A DNA stretch of 64,000 nucleotides from Ampullaceana balthica (taxonomy: Eukaryota > Mollusca > Gastropoda > Lymnaeidae). The translations under genes and the position numbers were made by a program. The first letter of the stretch is position 1; each line of letters starts with the position of its first letter. The stretch lies in contig CALYLW010000133.1 of assembly GCA_944989445.1 (NCBI GenBank), positions 1,600,829 to 1,664,828 on the forward strand. The letters are read 5' to 3'. Shown piece after piece: positions 47,730 to 57,666 of the stretch. Under the pieces are notes generated by a model. That model was not told where the DNA came from, did not search any database, and saw only the letters and a program-made list of their open reading frames with translations.

Positions 47730-49854
47730 TCAATTGTTCAACCAAATCCCGACAAAAACTATGATAATGTGCAGACATCCGACCAGTTTTATCTCGGAGG
47801 CCGCTCCTTTCTGTGGTCCAAGCAGCTCGTTCTGAATGGCGCACGGCTCCGACGGGACCTTGCAGACGATACACGAGGCCGGACACATGGAGCTCATGAA
47901 GGCCTTCAATCCCACCGACTCGCACTGCCCGGCCGCCGCCAGGATCTTGCACCCCTTCTCGTGGTCCATGCAGAGGCCTTCACCTTTGCCGCAGAACTCA
48001 CACGTTTTGGCGCACAGGTCCATCATAAGGTCCATCTGAGTCATGCACCTTCCTGCACTTTTCAGGCGCTCGCAGTCTTCCCGTACATCGGCGCACACCT
48101 TGGATGGGGGCTTCGGCGGGGAGATGGGGATCGGCTTAGGTTGCTCTTTACCTTCTGAACACAAAACAAGGGGGTCGTCTACCTTACCCGAATCACACCA
48201 GCAATCGCAGGTCGGATTTCGGTCTTTCTTGTTAACGTATAGAAATCCGCCGAAAGGACATTCCTTTTTGTTGCACTTCATGGCCGCTGAGCAGTTGTAC
48301 ATCAAGTTGGCCGCTTTGATGTCTTTGAAGGTGAAGCCCTCTCGCTGGCCAATCTTACTTTGGAAGTCGGGATCCAACGTTGTTATGGAGTTCGGTAGGG
48401 CGTCCGCTCCGTAGTGCATGATGCTCTCATAATCGTAGGCGACCCCGTGTGTGTTGATATCGTTGGTTTCGTATTTCTTGAAATTGCCCTGAAAGCGGAT
48501 CGGGATGGCATCGAAGTTGACCCGAATGTACTTGTCCCGGTCGGGCCGCATGTGCTCGTGGATCCAGCCAATCGCGTGGCCGATCTCGTGAATGACCACG
48601 CCTTTCGTCCGACACCCTGGGGCCAGTACGACGGGTTGAGGACCGCCTTGCATGCCGAGCTGGGAGTAACATCCGCCGCCGTCTTGAAACTGAATCCGGT
48701 TTTCTTTGTTTTCACTCTTGGTGAATACTAAACACGTGTACTTCTCCCATTCTGCTATCGCGCCCTTGATGACATTGACATCTTCTTCTCGTTGAATCGT
48801 GCTGGTTATCTCGTAGTATACGGTACAGTCGGGCCACAGTTTGGTCACGTTACTGATGGCCTTCCGTTTGGGCCGGTTACTCTTCGTGTACAGATTTTTG
48901 TATTGGTCCAAGCTCATCAGTAGGTCAAGCTCGGTCATGACCATGACCTTACCCTCGGGCATCACGTGAAAAAAGTCAAACATTTCCGCTTTAGGCGCGC
49001 TGTCCATGATGCGTTTATCTATAGTTTTACCACTGACATCAACCTGTTGGATAGATACATTAGTTTATTTTTTTTAGGAATTACACGTTGGAAGTATTTT
49101 CATGTTTAGAGTATTTCATAATACTAATAATAATTTGAGAACTTATATAGCCCAGTATCCCAGCGCAGCTGGGCTCAGAGCACTTCACATAAAAATAGTA
49201 ACACTTTCATTTATGAATCCATTGCATTTAAAACATTCATATCCTAATAACAAAAACCATATAATGACACAATGGTGCAAATAAACTACGTTTATACTTC
49301 CGAGAAATGTTTTATTGTTAATTTTGAAACTAAAGTTTGGAGAGATGTGTTTTAGTGCAGTCTTGAAGGCCTTAGCAGTATGAATATTACGATATTGTAA
49401 TGGTGGAGAATTCCATTGTTTGGGGGCACAACAAGTGAAAGACCCTTCTTTCACCAAATGGTTTAATGTTTTAATGTCTCTATTTTTTACACATATTATA
49501 TTTTAACATTGTTACGACGTTATTACTAACTATTAAAAAAAACAACAACTGAATGATTAAGAACTGATCTCTTTTTATATACACTTCATTTCGAGACGTT
49601 CGTTAAATTTATGAAATGAGGGGGGAAAAAATTCAAACTATCAAACCGAATATTTACAAGACCATACAAGCGAGTTGGTGTTTCCACATTACGAGCAGTA
49701 ACAACATGATTAACAGAAACGTTTCAGAATTTATCCGCATGATATATTAGTGCCAAATCAACATCAACTGACTTACCTGTAATAGTGTGAGGATAATCGC
49801 AACTTTCCGCACAGCGGCCGCAGATTTCAGTCGAAATAAACTCATTCCCATCAT
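47730..49854 (-). CDS. Astacin (M12A) zinc metalloprotease with two ShKT domains and a hydrophobic C-terminal tail
   Basis: Exon 1 (49854-49777, 26 codons) encodes a signal peptide (hydrophobic VAIILTLLQ) and ends CAG|GTAAGT. Exon 2 (49043-47730) follows an AG acceptor in phase 0; together they give 463 aa. Order: signal peptide; propeptide ending in the furin-like RPKR (residues 83-86); catalytic domain about 87-278 with zinc motif HEIGHAIGWIHE (178-189) followed by HMRPDRD; Met-turn SIMHYG with Met235 and the Tyr237 ligand; a Cys-rich linker (CNKKECPFGGF, CDCWCDSG); a Pro-rich spacer; and two six-cysteine ShKT domains (Cys343-Cys377, Cys384-Cys420). Residues about 446-460 are strongly hydrophobic after GAAS, which could be a GPI signal or a membrane tail. 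All catalytic residues are present, so a secreted or surface-bound protease is likely. The substrate is unknown. Its intron carries a LINE fragment. Confidence 0.5.
49130..49460 (-). repeat. LINE 3'-end fragment in the intron of the first astacin gene
   Basis: The - strand reads KEGSFTCCAPKQWNSPPLQYRNIHTAKAFKTALK, resembling the C-terminus of non-LTR ORF2 proteins (x-APxLWNSLPxxIR ... FKxxLKTHL). A 3' tail with CTGAGCCCAGCTGCGCTGGG follows. Confidence 0.5.
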
Positions 49855-50156
49855 GTCTTTGAGATGAAAATCTGTTTGTTAAATGTTGCCCTTGAAAATA
49901 TTATTTTTAATCTGGTGACGCCCAAAAAATAAATAGAAATAAATACATAAATAAAAAGAGATGACTTGGAATTGTTCGGTTCGCTGAAGGCCTGATACTG
50001 TATTCAGCGTGTGATTCCCGTCGTCCTTACAACACCACACAACTACAGTTTGGGTTTGGTGTGTTCCGACTGGTATAGACACAACCAATCTGACACGGAT
50101 GACAGTGAGTACGACGAGTGTCCACTTAATTGTTTATACGGGGACTTTTTTGTAAT

Positions 50157-50292
50157 GCATGGCGGGGCGTGACACTTGAGGCGCGGGTTTGATGGCGGGG
50201 CGTGACACTTGAGGCGCGGGTTTGATGGCGGGGCGTGACACTTGAGGCGCGGGTTTGATGGCGGGGCGTGACACTTGAGGCGCGGGTTTGCA
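50157..50292. repeat. GC-rich 34-bp minisatellite, 4 copies
   Basis: Unit GATGGCGGGGCGTGACACTT plus GAGGCGCGGGTTT, four near-identical copies about 300 bp upstream of the first astacin gene's ATG. Confidence 0.5.
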
Positions 50293-50620
50293 AACTCCGG
50301 TCGTCGTGCGTCTGTTGAGTCATAATCAGACTCGTGACCAGGATGTGGCCTGTTTCGGGGAGCTGCTTAAGTAGGAGATTCGCACTTTGCCCCAAACTGC
50401 ACAGGCACACACGCGTGTTCGGAGACCGATGACATCTTAGCAGTTGAAGTTGAAAGTTGGTTTGATCTTACGTCAATTGTCTCAGGGGTTGACAGCTTGA
50501 GACAATTGTTGGATTCAAGGCGATGAGTTGTCACCCTTTTGGTCATCGGGATCGTAATTCATAAAAGGGGATGAAACAGTCTCCGTATTTAGAACGTGTC
50601 TTTTTAAGAGTGAGATGAAG

Positions 50621-50787
50621 CAGAGGCGTCAATAGGGGGGGTGAGGATGGCACAGGTTAAAATGTAAAATTCTGTATGTTCCCGTTATTTGGCTTTAGCA
50701 GGCTCGGAAGAGGTCTACATTTAAAGTCGTGAGGAGGTGACACCTTGATGTGACGCACTGGGTGACACTAACCCTGGGGACGCACTG
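50621..50787. mobile_element. hAT MITE (CAGAGGCGTCACTAGGG family), copy 2
   Basis: Starts CAGAGGCGTCAATAGGG; shares AATGTAAAATTCTGTATG and CGTTATTTGGC with 31134-31293. The right part is rearranged (GTGACGCACTGGGTGACAC duplication) and the target duplication is decayed. Confidence 0.5.
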
Positions 50788-51928
50788 GGATGGAGAATGG
50801 TTGAGTAATGCTTACTCAAAATATCTCCGATTTACGAAGTAAGGCGCCTTTGTCAACGGATGTCAAAGAAATATATTTAAAATAAAATCGTTCAACAAGA
50901 TGAAAACGCCAAGCTATGGGAGGTGTGTCTTTTGAAAAAAACAACAACAAATTCTGGAAAGAAAATGGAGATGGAGACAACACCAATAAAACAAGACACT
51001 AGAATGGACCCCACAAGGCAAATGGCGACAAGGAAGTCCCAAGAAGACAAAGAGACATAATGTGTTGGATGAGGCATAGGAGGGGCAGACACCCAAAAAA
51101 CAACTGACCAAGGAAGATTGACAAGATGGCCACACGCTAGAGAAGGTCACAATTTGTTTATAAATCCACTCCCCTCCAAAAAAAGACAACAACAAAACGA
51201 TGAAATCTCTGTCCACATGACCGACCACCCACATGTCAATCAAACAATAGGACACACATAATAACAACAAAACAATATGAAACACAACAACAACAGAATA
51301 AGACACACATAACAACAACAATACAATTTCACATGTTTAACTTATTAATTAAATGAAGGATGTACACGCATTGTGGATTGGATAGACAATTTAGGTTAGA
51401 TGACTTTGTTCTTCTTAAGAAAAAATCTCCACTCAAAGATTTAGCACATGCAAAATTTCCGACGTAGATGATCCTGCACACAATTATTGAAATGATGACT
51501 ACATTGACTGTGTCAAGATTTCAATATTATGTGACCTTAGAGCCTTAGAGCGTCACTATTAAGGAAACAAATCAAAGACGCAAAGGGTTAATTCCAACTT
51601 CATAGACCATAGACCACGATTTGCTACTTTACAATAAAACAATAAAGTGCTTTAAATATTACACCCGTTTAGAGATTCAATAAACAAACTAAAATTTGTA
51701 TGGATATTTGTGTGCTGAATAATTTATTTATGGGATAATAATTTTCTATATGCGCAATTATAACTTTTAAAAATATTTTTATTATCATAACGCGCTTTTA
51801 TTTAAGTTTAAGTCACACTGTTTGTATTCGTCAAATCTTGTAACGTAAATTAAACCACTTCTGATGGACCTAGATATTTTGCAATGTTACCACAGATAGA
51901 TCTTGGATGACAATGCATTGTATCAAAA
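50788..51928. other. Intergenic stretch, no gene seen
   Basis: AC-rich low complexity (AACAACAACAAAACAA-like) around 51180-51330 produces open frames on the - strand with no recognisable domain. Confidence 0.5.
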
Positions 51929-53100
51929 CGGTCAGTGCAGTGGCGTAGCTAGGGGGGGGGGCGGAGGGGGCGGTCTGCCCCGGGCGGTCCGCCCCGGGCG
52001 GCACACAATTAGGGGCGGCATTTGTGGGCATTTGAAAAGTACAACCATTTCCGACAACCGCCCTTTTTTTAAAGGGGAAAAACCCGAGTGAAACAAAAAT
52101 ACTTTTACTTTCGAGTCTTAAATAACGGATTCGCACAACATTTGTTTGATTACAGAGTGGATGCTATAACTAACTTAAAACCGTTCATAAATTTTTAATC
52201 GCTCTAAAAGTTATCGCTTTGTTTGGAAAATTAAGCGGTATACGTTACAGATGACGCTTTTATAAGAAAAATACCACAAAAAACACATCTCCGCTGGGCC
52301 GAGTAATATGTGCTATTAATATCGCCACGACAGATTTTGCGTGGAATTTCTACATTTGCATAATCATGCGCGAACAAGGCATGGTGTTTCAATATTGTTT
52401 TTAATTTGCAAGTAGTAATTTATATTACTATTTCAGTTTTCAGAAAATTATTTTAAGGTAAATTATTAAAAATTAATTTATTTGTTTTTATTGCATTAAA
52501 GTAGCAAAAATAATTTTTGTTTTTCATTAAAATACGGTTATTAATTAAAAGTGTTAAGCCTATCCAATTAAAAAGTAATGTGTAAATAATTTGACTTCGT
52601 GTTTGTTATGGAAAATTATTAAAATTTATGACAATTATGACAAGAATATGCAAATATTCAAATTTCTCCGTTAATAAACACCTAAATAGGCATAAATAAT
52701 TTTTAAAAAGACATACTTTAAAATTTCAAGCGCCTTGGAAAAAATGACATCTGAAGAAGTAACTAGAAAAATAAGATCAGATGCTGGACTCACTTCAATG
52801 CAATCTTTTTCTTTTCTATGTTATCTCAATTTATGGGAACCCGTCGTTTCATTGAACAAAAAAAAAGATGTGCTAATAGAAAAAACTGTTATATCAGCCA
52901 AACAATTTGTGAAGTGTTGAACATATCAACTGAACGTGGAGTTAAAAGGATAAAAAAATATGAGTGTGGGAAATTAAGAAGACGTGGTTCTATCTTTAGA
53001 ACTAGAATTTTAACGAGAAATGCTTTTATCCATGGATGGAATTTTAAAAGAACGCTTTAATCAGTAGCATGTCCTTGCAAGAAAATATACGTATTTAATA

Positions 53101-53462
53101 ACATGTAACCTACTAAATGAAGCATGTAACCTACTAAATGAAGCATGTAACCTACTAAATGAAGCATGTAACCTACTAAATGAAGCATGTAACCTACTAA
53201 ATGAAGCATGTAACCTACTAAATGAAGCATGTAACCTACTAAATGAAGCATGTAACCTACTAAATGAAGCATGTAACCTACTAAATGAAGCATGTAACCT
53301 ACTAAATGAAGCATGTAACCTACTAAATGAAGCATGTAACCTACTAAATGAAGCATGTAACCTACTAAATGAAGCATGTAACCTACTAAATGAAGCATGT
53401 AACCTACTAAATGAAGCATGTAACCTACTAAATGAAGCATGTAACCTACTAAATGAAGCATA
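53101..53462. repeat. 21-bp minisatellite, 17 copies, inside the hAT element
   Basis: Unit CTACTAAATGAAGCATGTAAC, with no visible variation until the last unit. It reads MLHLVGY repeats on the - strand, which I consider non-coding. Confidence 0.5.
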
Positions 53463-53679
53463 TAAACATCAAATAAATTACTTTACTAACACTGATAAAG
53501 TACTATTCCATATTGAAAGAAAAATGATCCAAGTTTTTTCGGCTGTACATACACTACAAGAAGAGGCATTATGCTAGAAAAACGCGGGAAAAGGTTTCCT
53601 TGATCTATTAAAATTTATCCAACAGTAGGCCTATAGATTGGATAATTATGTATCCAATATTGTAATTTTGCTATGAATT

Positions 53680-53880
53680 TTGTCAAGAATTACTATCAGT
53701 GTCGCTAATTGTGAAAGGAGCTTCTCCAAACTGAAGTTGATAAAAAATTATCTTCGTTCCACAATGGGCGATTTAAAACAACAAAATCTTGCAATATTGT
53801 CCATAAAACAAACTATTACAAATACTTTAAATTTTGATAGCATAAAAAACGATTTTTTTATTATGAAAGTAAAAGTATAA
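53680..53880 (+). pseudogene. hAT transposase C-terminal dimerisation domain remnant
   Basis: Reads ITISVANCERSFSKLKLIKN then LRSTMGDLKQQNLAILSI, the conserved C-terminal block of hAT transposases. The Met at its start is internal; upstream transposase sequence is mostly missing or unreadable. Confidence 0.5.
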
Positions 53881-54211
53881 ATAATTTTAAACATACTTAC
53901 ATACTAACTAATGTATAAAATTTCTTTTTTTGATAATGTTTTTGAGTGTAAATTTTGATTATATTTTGTCTCATGGGGCTGGGGGGGGGGTGGGACCTGC
54001 GACCCCAGTAACTTTCTTGTTGCCTTTAAAAAAGGTATCGTGTATTTTTATAAATGTGTATTTATAGGTATATCATCTGATGTGGCCTCTTTTATTACTG
54101 CTTACATCAATATGGCACGCAATGGTAAACATGTTCCCCACCTTTACTTCATTTCAATTACAATTATTTATTCATGTTTATTCATTTTATAAAACCATCA
54201 TATAATCGACT

Positions 54212-54350
54212 AAGTGTTCGTCCTTAAATGACGTCATGGAATTTTGGCTGATTCTTTCCACCTTCCCCCTTCCAAACCATTGACGCTCCCCCACCTCAAA
54301 GCCGTATGACTCCCCCCCCCCTAGGTGCGTGACGTCATTTATGTACGGAT
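54212..54350. mobile_element. Small MITE nested near the right end of the hAT element
   Basis: The left side has CCTTAAATGACGTCA and the right side TGACGTCATTTATGTACGG, an inverted repeat of the CCGTCCATAAATGACGT type. The interior is C-rich. Confidence 0.5.
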
Positions 54351-54480
54351 CTAAAAGGGCGGCAAATCGGAGACCGCCCCGGGCGGCAAAAGTTGTAGCT
54401 ACGCCACTGCGGTCAGTGTCATTTTGGAAACAGTAGGTGAAATACTAGCACGAGGCGGGAAAGTAATCCTTTAGTATATT

Positions 54481-54975
54481 ACTGGGCACAGCGGCGAGCT
54501 TCATTCAGACAGGGTCGATAAGCTAGTAAGAGATGGGTCAGCTCAGCCCCAACCCGCTAGGCCGATGACCCAGCTGGGGGTCAGATCGTGGCTTAAAGAC
54601 CATTTCCGAGAGAAATGGCTTCAGGGCTGGGCATCTGGAAGGACGTCCAGAAAAGTATAATAGTACATGCCGCGACCGAGTAAAAGCGACCTCCGGTGGG
54701 AAATTTGACGTAGCGATCAGACGCTCATAACAAGAATGAGAACTGAACATTGCCCCATACGAAGCTACCTGTACAAGTTTAACTCTAGAAGGGAACTGGC
54801 CTGTCGTCTGTGTGGCCACCCGGAGGAGACGGTGGCCCACGTGCTTGAAGAGTTCCCCGAGCTGTGCTGGGAATTGGAGGAAGAGGTCCCGGTACCTGCT
54901 GAGGAGTACCTCTATGGCGATGTCCGCTTGATGAGGCTCGCATGTGATAAAATGAACTGGGTCCTAAAAGCCTAA
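54481..54975 (+). pseudogene. LINE ORF2 C-terminus with RNase H tail, three in-frame stops
   Basis: A single frame over 165 codons reads TGHSGELHSDRVDKLVRDGS, the end of a LINE-type RNase H domain. WLKDHFREKWLQGW and then MRTEHCPIRSYLYKFNSRR with the zinc-knuckle-like CRLCGHPEETVAHVLEEFPE follow. Two adjacent stops near 54660 and one near 54711 break it. This is the layout of RNase H-bearing LINEs (Jockey/I-like); the clade is uncertain. Confidence 0.5.
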
Positions 54976-55382
54976 CGGCTCGACCCAAAAGAGAATGAAC
55001 ATTCACAAATCATGTCGAAGGAGACTGCAATTATTTTTTTAAAAAAACTATCACGTACCACTAAGCGAACTCGCCTACCTGGCAAGCTATGATAGGATGA
55101 GATGAGGAAAGGGGTAGGAGCTGAGAGGTAGGCGGTGGGTTTTTTCTTGCCCTATTTAACTTGTCGTAGGAAGTTCCAAGTTCTTTGTGTTCGTGGAAAA
55201 GCTAACATATAAATGTAAAGGAAATTGGTTTCTTTCATTCAAATCTACTTTCAACCTTCTCTTAGTCTTTGAGAATGTCCTTTTCAATGGGAGTAAACAA
55301 ACTGATTTTTTCAAAAAAATATTGAAGGGGGGGTGAGTTTTCAGTGTTAGTTTGTCAGTGTGTCAGTTTTTCAGTTACCTTT

Positions 55383-57666
55383 TCAACTAGTTCCCAGAAA
55401 TTCCTGTTGGATAGCGCACTGGTCAACAACTTCTGGACAAAGACCGCAAGAAGCTCGACAGTTGAGGCTCATAAACCAGTTGAAGCCCTGATCTTGGCAG
55501 AGTCCGCTCGCGGCCATCATGCTGCACCCCACCTGGTAGTCCATGCAGACATCCCTCCCCTTCCCACAGAAGCCGCACGTAGAAGCGCACTTGTCCATCA
55601 TCATCTCCAAGTGGGTCATGCACTTACCGGCGGCTTTCATCGGCCTGCAGTCTTCTCGGATGTCACGGCACGCCATTGTTATCTCCGGAGGGGGAGCCGC
55701 GGGCCGGTGACTTGGGGTCGCCGTCGGGCCACTAACCTCGGAGCAGGGCATGAGTGGGTCGTACATGAAGTCACCCGAGTCGCACCAACACTGGCACTTG
55801 GGCTTACCTTTTAAGGCTCTGTAAAAAACAAAACCTTCGTGGGGACATTCCTGGCGAGGACAGCCCATGACTACGGCACAGTCGTACATGACGTTGGCCA
55901 GTTTGATGTCTTTGAAGGAGAATCCGTGCCGCTGCCCGATCAGATCCTGATACTCATTGTCCAAGGTCGTGATGGAGCCAGGGTACGAGTCGCTGCCGTA
56001 GTGCATGATGCTGAGGTAGTCGTAGCGGATCCCGTAGGTGTTGACGATGCTGTCGTTGTACTTCCGGAAGTGATGCCACGACGAGTTTTGTAACGCCTCG
56101 AAGTTGACCCGGATGTACTGGTCGCGGTCCGGGCGCATGTGCTCGTGGATCCAGCCAATAGCGTGACCGATCTCGTGAACGATCACGCCTTTAATCATGC
56201 AGCCGGACGCCAGGACGATGGGCTGGGGCGTGGCCTGCATACCGAGTTTGGAATAGCAGGCCGACCCGTTCTTGAACTGAATCCTGTTTTGCTTAGTGGT
56301 ACTCTCGATAAAGCTCAAGCAAGTGTATTTTTTCCACTCGCTGATCGCTTCTCTGATGATCTCAATGTCTGACTTTTGAATAGTGCTCGTTATCTCGTAG
56401 AAGACCTGACAGTTTTTCCAAAGGTCTTGTTTGTTCCTCAAGGCCTTTCTTTTAGTACGTCCACTTGCCGCATACAGCTGCTTGTATTGTTTCAAGGTCA
56501 GGAGAAGGTCAAGCTCGGTCATGACCATGACCTCGCCCTCGGGCATCAACTGAAAAAAGTTTGTCATTTCTGCACTTGGTATACCGTCTAAGATATATTT
56601 ATCCAGTGACTTCCCTTGGACGTTGTGCTATTTTTAGCAGGCAAGGGGAAATAACAAAACAAAAGAGCAAAGTTATCAAATGAATTTATGAACATTCAAT
56701 CGTTTCTTTTTTAGTACAGTAATAATTTTAAAATATAATTTATTGATCAAGGTTTCTCATAACTTTGTGTGTACAGCCAAGGGTTCCATGCATGACTCCT
56801 TTTTGGTTGTGTGATTAGGTTAAGGTGGAGAATTAAGTATCAGACATTCAGACATGTTACCCTAGTGTCAGACTTGATACACTACCTATTTATCAGAATA
56901 GTTAAAAACTTTTTGTGTCAGACTTGTTATGTTACCGATTTGTTAGAATTGCTTTGTGAATTAATTATCAGACTTGTTATGTTACCGATTTGTTAGAATT
57001 GCTTTGAGAATTAATTATCAGACTTGCTATGTTACCGATTTGTTAGAATTGCTTTGTGAATTAATTATCAGACTTGCCATGTTACCTATTTGTTAGAATT
57101 GCTTTGTGAATTAATTATCACACTTGTTATGTTACCAAATTATCATACTTTCTATGTCATATAAGAAATATAATTGCTATGCTGCTTAAGTATCAGGTTA
57201 CCTATGTTAGATTATTAACAGACTTGCGTTACTTTTGGTGAATATAATGCGCACACTCAAAGAGATAGCTAAGTGGTGTCACGTCCAGTACAGAAAATGA
57301 ACGTATGAACAGCTTGCAACAAATTGAACGCGTGACGAAAAACATTGGCCGTATGAAGAAGTGAATTATTTTATAAGATGACACTTCATTTAAAAAAAAA
57401 TTAAAATTTAATTTTTAATTTTAAATGCTGAAATAAGTTATTTAAAAAAAAATAATTGAAAGCTCCAATATAAGAACCCCAAAATAACCTGAAGTAGTAA
57501 TATGGCTCTTGGCGAGATTGTATATTTATGTTTGTATTTATGAATGATTCATTTACCAAGCGTTCAATCGTCATAATTATGTAATCCTTACCTTTTGTAA
57601 CAGGAGAACACAGGCGACAGCCCAGGTTACACATATCACTTGAAACGATGGACGGCAGGTGATCAT
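55383..57666 (-). CDS. Astacin (M12A) zinc metalloprotease with two ShKT domains, secreted-type paralogue
   Basis: Exon 1 (57666-57592, 25 codons) encodes a signal peptide (VICVTWAVACVLLLQ) and ends AAG|GTAAGG. Exon 2 (56627-55383) starts after a TAG acceptor in phase 0; together they give 439 aa. Propeptide ends at RTKR (82-85). The catalytic domain has HEIGHAIGWIHE (176-187), HMRPDRD and Met-turn SIMHYG (Met233, Tyr235). A Cys-rich linker (CPRQECPHEGF, CQCWCDSG), a Pro/Ala-rich spacer and two six-cysteine ShKT domains follow (Cys345-Cys378, Cys386-Cys422). It is clearly paralogous to the protease at 47730-49854, with the same intron position and phase. It stops at CAIQQEFLGTS, without the hydrophobic tail of the other copy. 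Active-site residues are intact. Its 964-bp intron holds a 50-bp minisatellite. The stop is followed within a few bases by a GTAACT donor-like site, so an alternative 3' end cannot be excluded. Confidence 0.5.
56915..57145. repeat. 50-bp minisatellite, about 4.5 copies, in the intron of the second astacin gene
   Basis: Unit TGTTATGTTACCGATTTGTT plus AGAATTGCTTTGTGAATTAATTATCAGACT, with substitutions between copies. Confidence 0.5.

Larger units (their letters stand above)
51938..54409 (+). mobile_element. hAT-like transposon (DUF4371/ZMYM type), degenerate
   Basis: Ends CAGTGGCGTAGCTA and TAGCTACGCCACTG are perfect 14-bp inverted repeats, flanked by CGGTCAGTG on both sides (51929-51937, 54410-54418), i.e. 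an 8- or 9-bp target duplication. Next to each end lies CCGCCCCGGGCGG-type GC-rich sequence. The only recognisable coding part is the hAT dimerisation region near 53680-53880. A 21-bp minisatellite and a small MITE (about 54212-54350) lie inside. Confidence 0.5.

Noticed and set aside
47709..48731. Open frames on the + strand opposite the first astacin gene
   Set aside because: Shadows of the GC-richer protease exon on the other strand, without family motifs. The same applies to + strand frames at 55344-56591.
53057..53461. MLHLVGY-repeat frame
   Set aside because: 21-bp minisatellite inside a degenerate hAT element.
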